A stretch of DNA of 5,604 nt from an uncultured Blautia sp. (lineage in GTDB: Bacteria; Bacillota; Clostridia; Lachnospirales; Lachnospiraceae). The position numbers were made by a program, and so were the translations under genes. The DNA lies in NCBI GenBank assembly GCA_934402155.1, contig CAKRTP010000111.1, forward strand, positions 1-5,604. The letters are read 5' to 3'. Below, in pieces: positions 1 to 5,379 of this stretch. The notes below the pieces were generated by a model. That model had not been told where the DNA came from and ran no database searches. It worked only from the letters and a program-made list of their open reading frames with translations. How positions within the stretch are numbered: the first letter of the stretch is position 1; every line of letters starts with the position of its first letter.

Positions 1-28
1 TGAGTTAACCGAATCAAGTAAGTCCCCG

Positions 29-54
29 GCTTCAATTGCGAATATCCGCTTGAC
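29..54 (+). repeat. Direct repeat, copy 1 (270-bp offset)
   Basis: Bases 29-54 match bases 299-324 at 23 of 26 positions, with mismatches at 45, 49 and 50. The shared core is GCTTCAATTGCGAATA apart from its last part, followed by CCG and TGAC. The two copies are exactly 270 bp apart, so they may be termini of an inserted unit or two members of a dispersed repeat. The biological identity is not known to me. Confidence 0.7.
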
Positions 55-298
55 TATATAGCAAAACATGCAGATAAATAGGGCAAATCTATAAAAAGAA
101 AGATGAAGATAAAAAGACAAATGTATTTGGTAAGAAGACATAAAGACTTGCCTATCATATCTTTTCCACGGGAGAGAATTCTGACAGAGTTACGGATATC
201 CTTGTATATGGCGTTATGTAAACCAACGAAGAGATATTGATGTATTATTTGCAAAGAAATAGCAAAAAGGACGGATTTGACCAAATCCAGAAAGCTCC

Positions 299-324
299 GC
301 TTCAATTGCGAATAACCGTGTGAC
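299..324 (+). repeat. Direct repeat, copy 2, next to parS site 1
   Basis: This is the second copy of the repeat at 29-54, with 23 of 26 bases identical. It ends at 324, and the 20-bp palindrome that contains parS site 1 begins at 325. An inverted repeat (GGATTTG/CAAATCC, 273-288) lies just upstream. The copy is either the boundary of an insertion that landed beside the parS site or part of a longer repeated family. Only the pairwise similarity is seen directly. Confidence 0.7.
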
Positions 325-326
325 AA

Positions 327-342
327 TGTTTCACGTGAAACA
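327..342. other. parS: parS site 1 (ParB-binding centromere site)
   Basis: The sequence TGTTTCACGTGAAACA is the perfect 16-bp palindromic form of the bacterial chromosomal parS consensus known from Bacillus subtilis Spo0J and its relatives. The palindrome extends to 20 bp (325-344). ParB binds such sites, loads as a CTP-dependent clamp and spreads along the DNA, which marks the origin region for segregation and SMC loading. The parB gene lies 1.3 kb downstream, so site and reader are together. Confidence 0.97.
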
Positions 343-351
343 TTTTATTTT

Positions 352-495
352 ATCAGAGAACTTTTAAAACCCCTTCCGGTAACGGAAAGGTCTTTGCTGG
401 AGGCAAAAGTCCCTGAAGTAAAGCGTAGAACCTCATGTGTTTATGCGGATTTAAAAGAACTTCATATACAAATGGAGAACTTAAAGGCAGCATAA
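352..495 (+). pseudogene. Possible 3' remnant of a mobile-element gene
   Basis: One frame is open from 316 to a TAA at 493-495. It ends in a lysine- and glutamate-rich tail (KVPEVKRRTSCVYADLKEL, then HIQMENLKAA) that looks more like coding than random sequence. There is no start codon with a ribosome binding site, and the upstream part runs through parS. No domain can be recognised. Because stem-loops resembling an IS200/IS605 right end follow, this could be the last codons of a lost tnpB-type gene, whose 3' end normally overlaps its guide RNA. An open frame of 60 codons can also arise by chance, so the call is weak. Confidence 0.22.
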
Positions 496-650
496 ACGCA
501 GGCAGATATACAGCGGACTACCTGTCATGTGGGAACCTGCCGTATCCGGCATGGAAAATGTGCATAACTGCGCACCTAAGTTACAGGCGTATCCGCCGAT
601 ATTTAGTCTGACGCCTAAAGCGTCTGGAAGCACGTGACTTTAGTCGTGTG
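372..650 (+). ncRNA. Stem-loop array, possible omega-RNA-like scaffold
   Basis: At least seven short stem-loops follow one another. 372-390 is a TTCCG stem with a GTAA (GNRA-type) loop. 392-409 is CTTTGC/GCAAAAG with a one-base bulge. 538-551 is TGCCG-TATC-CGGCA. 560-575 is GTGC/GCAC. 586-597 is GGCG-TATC-CGCC. 610-624 is GACGC-CTAAA-GCGTC. 631-650 is CACGTGAC-TTTA-GTCGTGTG with two G-U pairs. Two hairpins share the same TATC loop. The arrangement fits a structured RNA. Its final hairpins resemble the right end of IS200/IS605 elements, where TnpB guide RNAs terminate. No effector gene is present in the window. That it is transcribed, and its class, are inference. Confidence 0.38.
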
Positions 651-657
651 AGGATAG
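610..657 (+). mobile_element. IS200/IS605-like right-end remnant
   Basis: Two adjacent hairpins, GACGC-CTAAA-GCGTC (610-624) and CACGTGAC-TTTA-GTCGTGTG (631-650), are followed by AGGATAG. A terminal hairpin with a TTTA loop between GAC and GTC and a GAGGAT-like exit is a pattern I associate with right ends of IS605/IS1341-type elements in Clostridia. IS200/IS605 elements lack terminal inverted repeats and carry subterminal palindromes instead, which fits. I cannot see a left end, a tnpA or an intact tnpB, so this would be a decayed or transposase-less (PATE-like) copy. Confidence 0.42.
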
Positions 658-756
658 AGTTTTAATTCACTAATGAACAGGGATGGGAAATATCCGCGGA
701 ATAAGGTGTTTGTGACATATAAACAATTCTATTACAGGAATTTTTTGAAATTTTAA

Positions 757-772
757 TGTTTCACGTGAAACA
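757..772. other. parS: parS site 2 (ParB-binding site at the parA promoter)
   Basis: This is a second perfect TGTTTCACGTGAAACA, exactly 430 bp after site 1, within a 22-bp perfect palindrome (754-775). Its right edge is three bases from the likely -35 region of the parA promoter and about 40 bp from the transcription start. ParB loaded here would therefore be placed to affect transcription of its own operon. Identity as parS is clear from the consensus; a regulatory effect is inferred. Confidence 0.97.
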
Positions 773-777
773 TTAGG

Positions 778-806
778 TGGAACATTAAAGCGAAAAGTGC
801 TATAAT
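778..806 (+). promoter_or_regulatory. parA operon promoter (extended -10)
   Basis: A perfect sigma-A -10 box TATAAT (801-806) is preceded by TGC (798-800), giving an extended -10 element. The -35 candidate TGGAAC (778-783), at a 17-bp spacing, matches the consensus at only three positions, which an extended -10 can compensate for. The start would be near 812-814, leaving a leader of about 30 nt before parA. The upstream edge touches parS site 2. Confidence 0.65.
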
Positions 807-828
807 TGATGAGTCATAATGATTTTGA

Positions 829-836
829 AAGGAGGG
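829..836 (+). promoter_or_regulatory. Strong RBS fixing the TTG start of parA
   Basis: AAGGAGGG lies 6 bases before the TTG at 843-845. No ATG or GTG in this frame is similarly placed. The protein from this TTG aligns end to end with Soj (MGRIIAVANQKGG), so the unusual start is well supported. Confidence 0.85.
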
Positions 837-842
837 TAAAAC

Positions 843-1610
843 TTGGGAAGAATTATAGCAGTAGCAAACCAGAAAGGTGGAGTAGGAAAGTCTACAACTG
901 CAATTAACCTTTCAGCATGTCTTGCCGAAAAAGGAAAAAAAGTTTTGGCAATTGATATAGATCCGCAGGGAAACACAACCAGTGGGCTGGGTGTTGACAA
1001 AAATAACGTAGAAAATACGTTGTATGAGCTGCTTCTTGGGGAAGCGGAGGTAAAAAAGACAATTATAAAAGATGTAGCAGAAAATCTGGATTTGATTCCA
1101 TCCAATATAAATTTATCCGGAGCGGAAATTGAATTGATTGGTATGGATGATAAAGAATATATTCTGAAAAGCATCACAGATAAACTTCGAAGAAAATATG
1201 ACTATATTATTTTGGATTGTCCGCCATCCTTAAATATGCTTACAATTAATGCTCTGACAGCAGCAACCTCTGTGCTTGTACCTATACAGTGCGAATATTA
1301 TGCTTTGGAAGGTTTATCACAGTTGATACATACGATTGATCTTGTAAAAGACAGATTAAATAAGAAACTTGTAATGGAAGGTGTTGTATTTACCATGTAT
1401 GATGCAAGAACAAATCTTTCTTTACAGGTAGTCGAAAATGTAAAAGATAATCTTCAACAGAATATTTACAAAACCATTATTCCGAGAAATGTCAGACTTG
1501 CAGAGGCACCGAGTTATGGGCAGCCTATCAATGTATACGATTCGAGATCTGCCGGTGCGGAAGCTTATCGCCTTTTAGCTGAAGAGGTCATCAACAGGGA
1601 GGATAAATAA
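843..1610 (+). CDS. parA: Chromosome-partitioning ATPase ParA (Soj)
   Basis: This is a Walker-type P-loop ATPase that binds DNA non-specifically as an ATP dimer and moves the ParB-parS complex; in Bacillus subtilis, Soj also acts on DnaA. The 255-residue protein has the full family layout. The deviant Walker A is KGGVGKST (11-18), with both the signature Lys11 and Lys16. The switch I/Walker A' motif is DIDPQGN (38-44) with catalytic Asp40. Walker B is YDYIILDCPPS (119-129). The motif TMYDARTN (184-191) contains Arg189, which corresponds to a DNA-binding arginine of Soj, and IPRNVRLAEAPSYG spans 213-226. Length and residue numbering match B. subtilis Soj almost exactly. There is no N-terminal helix-turn-helix domain, so it is the small chromosomal type rather than a plasmid type Ia ParA. 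It starts at TTG behind a strong ribosome binding site, is the first gene of the operon, and overlaps parB by one base. Both parS sites lie just upstream. Confidence 0.98.
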   Translation: MGRIIAVANQKGGVGKSTTAINLSACLAEKGKKVLAIDIDPQGNTTSGLGVDKNNVENTLYELLLGEAEVKKTIIKDVAENLDLIPSNINLSGAEIELIGMDDKEYILKSITDKLRRKYDYIILDCPPSLNMLTINALTAATSVLVPIQCEYYALEGLSQLIHTIDLVKDRLNKKLVMEGVVFTMYDARTNLSLQVVENVKDNLQQNIYKTIIPRNVRLAEAPSYGQPINVYDSRSAGAEAYRLLAEEVINREDK

Positions 1611-2548
1611 TGGCAGGAAAAAAATCAGGACTTGGAAGAGGCCTGGATGCGCTTTTTCCAGAAAAAGTTTCACAGGAAAAGCCTAAAACTGTAAGAAGCT
1701 CAAAACCAAAGATAAATACAACGAATATAAAAAATACGAACGATCAAACAACTGCAAATGGTGAAATGATTGTTAAAATTTCAAAAGTAGAGCCAAATCG
1801 TGAGCAGCCACGTAAGAAATTTGATGAGGATGCACTTCTTGAACTGTCAGAATCTATCAAGTTGTACGGAGTTTTGCAGCCGCTTCTTGTGTCCGATAAA
1901 AAAGATTATTATGAGATTGTAGCCGGAGAGAGAAGGTGGAGAGCTGCTAAGATGGCTGGGTTAAAGGAAATTCCAGTAGTCGTAAAGGAATTTTCAAATC
2001 AGCAGATAGTGGAGATATCTTTGATAGAAAATATTCAGAGAGAAGATTTGAATCCTGTCGAGGAGGCTCTGGCATACAAACGTCTGATAGACGAGTTTAA
2101 TTTGAAACAGGATGAGATTGCAGAAAGAGTATCAAAGAGCAGAACCGCAGTAACTAATTCGCTTCGTTTGCTGAAACTTGATGAAAGAGTACAGCAAATG
2201 ATGGTGGATGAAATGATTTCAGCAGGTCATGCCCGTACACTTCTGGCTATTTCAGATCCTGAACAACAGTATTCTGTTGCAATGAAGATATTTGATGAGA
2301 AACTCAGTGTTCGTGAAACCGAGAAACTGGTGAAAACGATTTTGAATCCATCTAAAAAGAAGAATACAGTATTATCTGACTCAGCAGAAGATGCGATTTA
2401 TGACAGCCTCGAAGAAAAGATGAAGAATATTACCGGAACGCGTGTATTTATTCACAGAAAGAAGAACAATAAAGGAAAGATAGAGATCGAATACTATTCA
2501 AGAGATGATCTGGACAGAATTATAGATTTATTTGAATCTATTAAATAG
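1610..2548 (+). CDS. parB: Chromosome-partitioning protein ParB (Spo0J)
   Basis: This is a CTP-dependent DNA clamp that binds parS, spreads, recruits SMC and stimulates ParA ATPase. The N-terminal segment KKSGLGRGLDALF (4-16) is the conserved ParA-activating peptide. A polar, low-complexity linker (about 20-52) follows. The ParB/Srx nucleotide-binding domain shows EPNREQPRKKFDEDAL (61-76), GERRWRAAK (106-114, CTP phosphate-binding arginines) and ENIQREDLNPVEEALAY (140-156). The helix-turn-helix that reads parS is at about 165-190 (QDEIAERVSKSRTAVTNSL). The C-terminal part (about 262-311) fits the dimerisation domain, with basic residues at 283-290. The length of 312 is slightly above the Spo0J norm because of the linker. 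The ATG overlaps the parA TAA by one base (TAATG), and AGGGAGG at 1596-1602 serves as the ribosome binding site, so translation is probably coupled. Nothing suggests decay. Confidence 0.98.
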   Translation: MAGKKSGLGRGLDALFPEKVSQEKPKTVRSSKPKINTTNIKNTNDQTTANGEMIVKISKVEPNREQPRKKFDEDALLELSESIKLYGVLQPLLVSDKKDYYEIVAGERRWRAAKMAGLKEIPVVVKEFSNQQIVEISLIENIQREDLNPVEEALAYKRLIDEFNLKQDEIAERVSKSRTAVTNSLRLLKLDERVQQMMVDEMISAGHARTLLAISDPEQQYSVAMKIFDEKLSVRETEKLVKTILNPSKKKNTVLSDSAEDAIYDSLEEKMKNITGTRVFIHRKKNNKGKIEIEYYSRDDLDRIIDLFESIK

Positions 2549-2562
2549 TAAAGGGGTATGAT

Positions 2563-3105
2563 ATGAGTACAATTTTTAATAGTATTGGTATTGATCCTGG
2601 AATTATCGTTATTGTTCTGTTGATTGTAGTTTTGGTATTGATTGCATCTACAATAAGCAGTAATATGAGATTGACTCGTCTGGAAAGAAAATATAAGATG
2701 TTTATGAAAGGAAGCGATGCACAGTCGCTTGAAAAAACTTTCGTTCGTAAATTTACACAGATTGATCATTTGTTTGAGTCAAAAGAAGAACATGAACAGG
2801 CAATACGCACTCTGGCTAAACATTATAAAGTACTTTTCAGCAAATATGGAGTGGAAAAGTATGATGCATTTGATGATGTCGGAGGAAAACTGAGTTTCGC
2901 ACTGGCATTGCTTGACAGAGAAAACACAGGATTGATCTTGAATGCAGTACACAGTCGAGATAATTGTTTCCTGTATCTGAAGGAAATTGTAAAAGGTGAA
3001 TCTTATGTGATGCTCAGTCAGGAAGAAGTAGAAGCACTCCGTAAGGCTGTTAATTTTGGCCTCGGAGAAGTAAGTGAAACTGAGACAAAAAAGAAAGAAA
3101 AATAA
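2563..3105 (+). CDS. DUF4446 family membrane-anchored protein
   Basis: The 180-residue protein has one strongly hydrophobic segment at 13-30 (IIVIVLLIVVLVLIA), preceded by a short N-terminus and followed by positively charged residues, which suggests a single-pass anchor with a cytoplasmic C-terminus. A coiled-coil-prone stretch (about 36-90, with KYKMFMKGSDAQSLE) leads to the family core KYDAFDDVGGKLSFALALLD (99-118), NTGLILNAVHSRDNCFLYLK (121-140) and GES..MLSQEEVEAL (145-159). This matches my knowledge of DUF4446, a family of unknown function often found next to parB in Clostridia. The tail is highly charged (TKKKEK). It starts 14 bases after parB with AAAGGGG at 2550-2556 as ribosome binding site. 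A role linked to origin anchoring or segregation is suggested by context only. Confidence 0.88.
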   Translation: MSTIFNSIGIDPGIIVIVLLIVVLVLIASTISSNMRLTRLERKYKMFMKGSDAQSLEKTFVRKFTQIDHLFESKEEHEQAIRTLAKHYKVLFSKYGVEKYDAFDDVGGKLSFALALLDRENTGLILNAVHSRDNCFLYLKEIVKGESYVMLSQEEVEALRKAVNFGLGEVSETETKKKEK

Positions 3106-3135
3106 TATATTTGTCAATTTTCAGGAGGAGAAAAA

Positions 3136-4431
3136 ATGTTAGACATTAAATTCGTGAGAGAAAATCCAGAAATAGTAAAGCAGAATATCAGAAATAAATT
3201 CCAGGACAGTAAACTGGAACTGGTAGACAAAGTTATTGAATTAGACAAAGAAAATCGAGAGATCAAACAGGAAGTAGAGGCTCTCAGAGCAGAAAGAAAC
3301 AAAATCTCCAAACAGATCGGTGCCCTGATGGGACAGGGGAAACGTGAAGAAGCAGAAGAAGTCAAGAAACAGGTTGCTGCATCTGGTGCAAGAATTGATG
3401 AACTTTCTGCAAGAGAAAAAGAAGTAGAAGAAGAACTTCTCAAAAATATGATGATTATTCCAAACATTATTGATCCGTCTGTACCGATTGGTAAAGATGA
3501 CAGTGAAAATGTAGAAATCGAAAAGTTTGGTGAACCGGTAGTTCCAGATTACGAAATCCCATATCATACAGATATCATGGAAAACTTTGACGGAATTGAT
3601 CTGGACAGCGCAAGACGTGTTGCAGGTAATGGATTTTATTATCTGATGGGAGATATTGCAAGACTTCATTCAGCAGTTATTTCATATGCCCGTGACTTTA
3701 TGATCAATCGTGGTTTTACTTATTGCGTACCTCCTTTCATGATCAGAAGCAATGTTGTAACAGGTGTAATGAGCTTTGCTGAAATGGACGCAATGATGTA
3801 CAAAATTGAAGGTGAAGACCTGTACCTGATTGGAACAAGTGAGCACTCTATGATTGGTAAATTCATTGATCAGATTGTTCCGGAAGAAGAACTTCCAAAA
3901 ACACTGACAAGCTACTCTCCATGTTTCCGTAAAGAAAAGGGTGCACACGGCCTGGAAGAAAGAGGCGTTTATCGTATTCATCAGTTTGAAAAACAGGAAA
4001 TGATCGTTGTCTGCAAGCCTGAAGAAAGCCCGATGTGGTTTGAGAAACTGTGGCAGAATACAGTTGATCTGTTCCGTTCTCTGGATATTCCGGTTCGTAC
4101 CCTGGAATGCTGCTCTGGTGACCTGGCAGACCTCAAAGTGAAATCTCTTGACGTAGAAGCATGGTCTCCAAGACAGAAGAAATATTTCGAAGTAGGAAGC
4201 TGTTCTAATCTGGGTGATGCACAGGCACGTCGTCTGAGAATCCGTGTAAATGGAAAAGACGGTAAAAAATATCTTGCACATACACTGAACAACACTGTAG
4301 TAGCTCCTCCGAGAATGCTGATCGCGTTCCTGGAAAATAACCTGAATGCTGACGGTTCTGTAAATATTCCGGAAGCACTGCAGCCATATATGGGCGGCAT
4401 GAAGAAAATCGAGAAAAAGACCCGCGCATAA
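3136..4431 (+). CDS. serS: Seryl-tRNA synthetase (divergent type)
   Basis: This class II aminoacyl-tRNA synthetase charges tRNA-Ser, and via it tRNA-Sec, with serine in the cytoplasm. The 431-residue length is typical. Residues about 27-105 form the charged antiparallel coiled-coil arm that grips the long variable arm of tRNA-Ser. The catalytic core has the serine-binding TSEHSM (234-239, where many bacteria have TAEVPL), motif 2 FRKEKGAHGLEERGVYR plus IHQFEKQE (264-288), the zone VGSCSNLGDAQARRLRIR (353-370), and motif 3 HTLNNTVVAPPRMLIAFLE (382-400) with Arg393. Most bacterial enzymes have FR.EAGAAG.DTRG and TLNGSGLAVGR at these places, so this is a distinct subgroup, apparently still active because the key Arg and Glu residues remain. 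AGGAGG (3123-3128) precedes the ATG. Only 30 bp separate it from the DUF4446 gene, leaving no room for its own T-box leader. Confidence 0.95.
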   Translation: MLDIKFVRENPEIVKQNIRNKFQDSKLELVDKVIELDKENREIKQEVEALRAERNKISKQIGALMGQGKREEAEEVKKQVAASGARIDELSAREKEVEEELLKNMMIIPNIIDPSVPIGKDDSENVEIEKFGEPVVPDYEIPYHTDIMENFDGIDLDSARRVAGNGFYYLMGDIARLHSAVISYARDFMINRGFTYCVPPFMIRSNVVTGVMSFAEMDAMMYKIEGEDLYLIGTSEHSMIGKFIDQIVPEEELPKTLTSYSPCFRKEKGAHGLEERGVYRIHQFEKQEMIVVCKPEESPMWFEKLWQNTVDLFRSLDIPVRTLECCSGDLADLKVKSLDVEAWSPRQKKYFEVGSCSNLGDAQARRLRIRVNGKDGKKYLAHTLNNTVVAPPRMLIAFLENNLNADGSVNIPEALQPYMGGMKKIEKKTRA

Positions 4432-4437
4432 GGGTAT

Positions 4438-4444
4438 GGAGGTG
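4438..4444 (+). promoter_or_regulatory. RBS deciding the TTG start of the DUF3881 gene
   Basis: GGAGGTG is a near-perfect Shine-Dalgarno sequence that ends 5 bases before TTG 4450-4452. The first in-frame ATG (4504) would remove the conserved start LRTVGFSKIKKR and has no comparable site in front of it, so TTG is preferred. Confidence 0.75.
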
Positions 4445-4449
4445 TACTT

Positions 4450-5319
4450 TTGCACAGCTATTTAAGGACAGTCGGTTTTTCAAAGATAAAGAAACGTACG
4501 GAGATGAAAGAAATCATTCTGGATGTTATTCGAAACTACGATGAAAAAAATCTGGTAGAGGATTACCCGGACGGTACTTTTGCTGAATTTTCCAAAAACT
4601 ATGGATACGACTGTGGAATTACTGTTTGTGGTCAGTATGATGAAGATAACAGGTTTCACGTGGAATATTATTATCCCTTCTTTAAGGGAACCGGAATTAC
4701 AACAAAGGAACCGGTGACAGTAGAGCGGCATGCAGACAAGGAATCCTTTGCTGGTGCCTGTGATGATCTGAGAATAGGAATCACGTTAATCTTTTATCTG
4801 CAGAACGGTGCACGATATATGCTGGAAAGAGATAAAGGCAATGTTCTGAAGAAACCACTGACGCTGACAGGGCTTGCTGATGAAGGGCGAATTCTTCTTC
4901 CGGTTTTAAAAGATAAAGAAGCAGTGAAAGTAGAGCAGGAAACCAGTAAAAATCGCAGTTCATTGATTGCAGCAGCCAGAAATGGTGACGAGGAAGCAAT
5001 GGAAAGTCTTACAATGGAAGATATGGATACATATTCTATGATTTCTCATAGGATTGTGAATGAAGATATTTTTACGATTGTAGACTCCTATTTTATGCCT
5101 CAGGGAATCCAGTGCGATCAGTATGGGATTCTGGGAGAAATTCAGGAAATACATCATACCCGTAATGAAATGACAGGTGAAGAACTTGTTCAGATGACAG
5201 TAGAGAGCAATAATATGACGTTTGATATTTGCATCAATAAACAAGATCTGCTGGGAGAGCCAGCTGTCGGAAGACGATTCCGCGGTAATATATGGCTTCA
5301 GGGACAACTGCATTTCTGA
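4450..5319 (+). CDS. DUF3881 family protein of unknown function
   Basis: The 289-residue protein has no signal peptide or membrane segment and is acidic, so it is probably cytoplasmic. It matches what I know of DUF3881, a family seen mainly in Lachnospiraceae. It has an N-terminal FSKIKKRTEMKEII (10-23), then a core with GITVCGQYDEDNRFHVEYYYP (about 56-76), FFKGTGITT (77-85), VERHADKESFAGACDD (91-106) and GITLIFYLQN (110-119). A polar stretch (about 155-190) separates this from a C-terminal half with MISHRIVNEDIFTIVDSYFMPQG (197-219) and YGILGEI (225-231), ending in GRRFRGNIWLQGQL. The second half could be a small beta-rich domain, but I cannot name it. It starts with TTG behind GGAGGTG, 18 bp after serS, and is the last gene before the terminator. 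No function can be proposed beyond membership of this housekeeping cluster. Confidence 0.85.
   Translation: MHSYLRTVGFSKIKKRTEMKEIILDVIRNYDEKNLVEDYPDGTFAEFSKNYGYDCGITVCGQYDEDNRFHVEYYYPFFKGTGITTKEPVTVERHADKESFAGACDDLRIGITLIFYLQNGARYMLERDKGNVLKKPLTLTGLADEGRILLPVLKDKEAVKVEQETSKNRSSLIAAARNGDEEAMESLTMEDMDTYSMISHRIVNEDIFTIVDSYFMPQGIQCDQYGILGEIQEIHHTRNEMTGEELVQMTVESNNMTFDICINKQDLLGEPAVGRRFRGNIWLQGQLHF
4652..4667. other. Degenerate parS-like site inside the DUF3881 gene
   Basis: GGTTTCACGTGGAATA matches parS at 13 of 16 positions. The left half-site GTTTCACGTG is intact, and the mismatches are at positions 1, 12 and 15. It encodes part of RFHVEY in the DUF3881 protein. Natural parS sites within coding sequence and with one or two mismatches are known in Firmicutes. 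Three mismatches make binding uncertain. Confidence 0.3.
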
Positions 5320-5379
5320 GAAAAAAGGAAGACATTCCAGACCCGCAGAGGGCATTAAACAATTACTGTTTTAAGGTAT

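Larger units (their letters stand above)
1..842. other. Gene-free region upstream of parA
   Basis: This 842-bp stretch has no reading frame I would call a gene. It holds, in order, a direct repeat pair (29-54 and 299-324), a short inverted repeat (GGATTTG at 273-279, CAAATCC at 282-288), parS site 1 (327-342), a run of small stem-loops (372-650) ending in an IS200/IS605-like right end, a spacer (660-753) in which I see only an 8-bp palindrome TCCGCGGA (693-700), parS site 2 (757-772) and the parA promoter and ribosome binding site. Such a long spacer before parA suggests that it has collected insertions. That is inference. Confidence 0.75.

Noticed and set aside
54..326. Minus-strand frame of 90 codons starting with TTG, with a hydrophobic C-terminal part
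   Set aside because: Its TTG lies directly against the parS palindrome with no ribosome binding site, it spans the repeat pair, and it has no recognisable domain. It looks like a by-product of the repeat unit.
538..597. CRISPR-like repeat from the two TATC-loop hairpins
   Set aside because: There are only two units, the stems differ in sequence, and there is no regular spacer pattern.
631..636. CACGTG as a further parS core
   Set aside because: The flanks (GAAG before, ACTT after) do not match parS. The hexamer belongs to the terminal hairpin of the element-like block.
710..738. TTGTGA and TACAGG at 17-bp spacing as a second promoter for parA
   Set aside because: The -10 box is poor, and any transcript would run through parS site 2. 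The extended -10 at 798-806 is much better.
800..1177. Minus-strand frame opposite the start of parA
   Set aside because: It overlaps the parA promoter and Walker motifs in antisense, with low-complexity Ser/Phe-rich content and no ribosome binding site.
3106..3135. T-box or separate promoter for serS
   Set aside because: The gap is only 30 bp and holds little beyond the ribosome binding site.
3682..4455. Long minus-strand frame (257 codons) opposite serS
   Set aside because: It lies entirely antisense to a clear synthetase gene. Its Cys/His/Phe-rich composition is typical of an antisense shadow, and no domain is visible.
4504..4506. ATG as the start of the DUF3881 gene
   Set aside because: It has no good Shine-Dalgarno sequence and would delete the N-terminal FSKIKKR segment. 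The TTG at 4450 has GGAGGTG at proper spacing.
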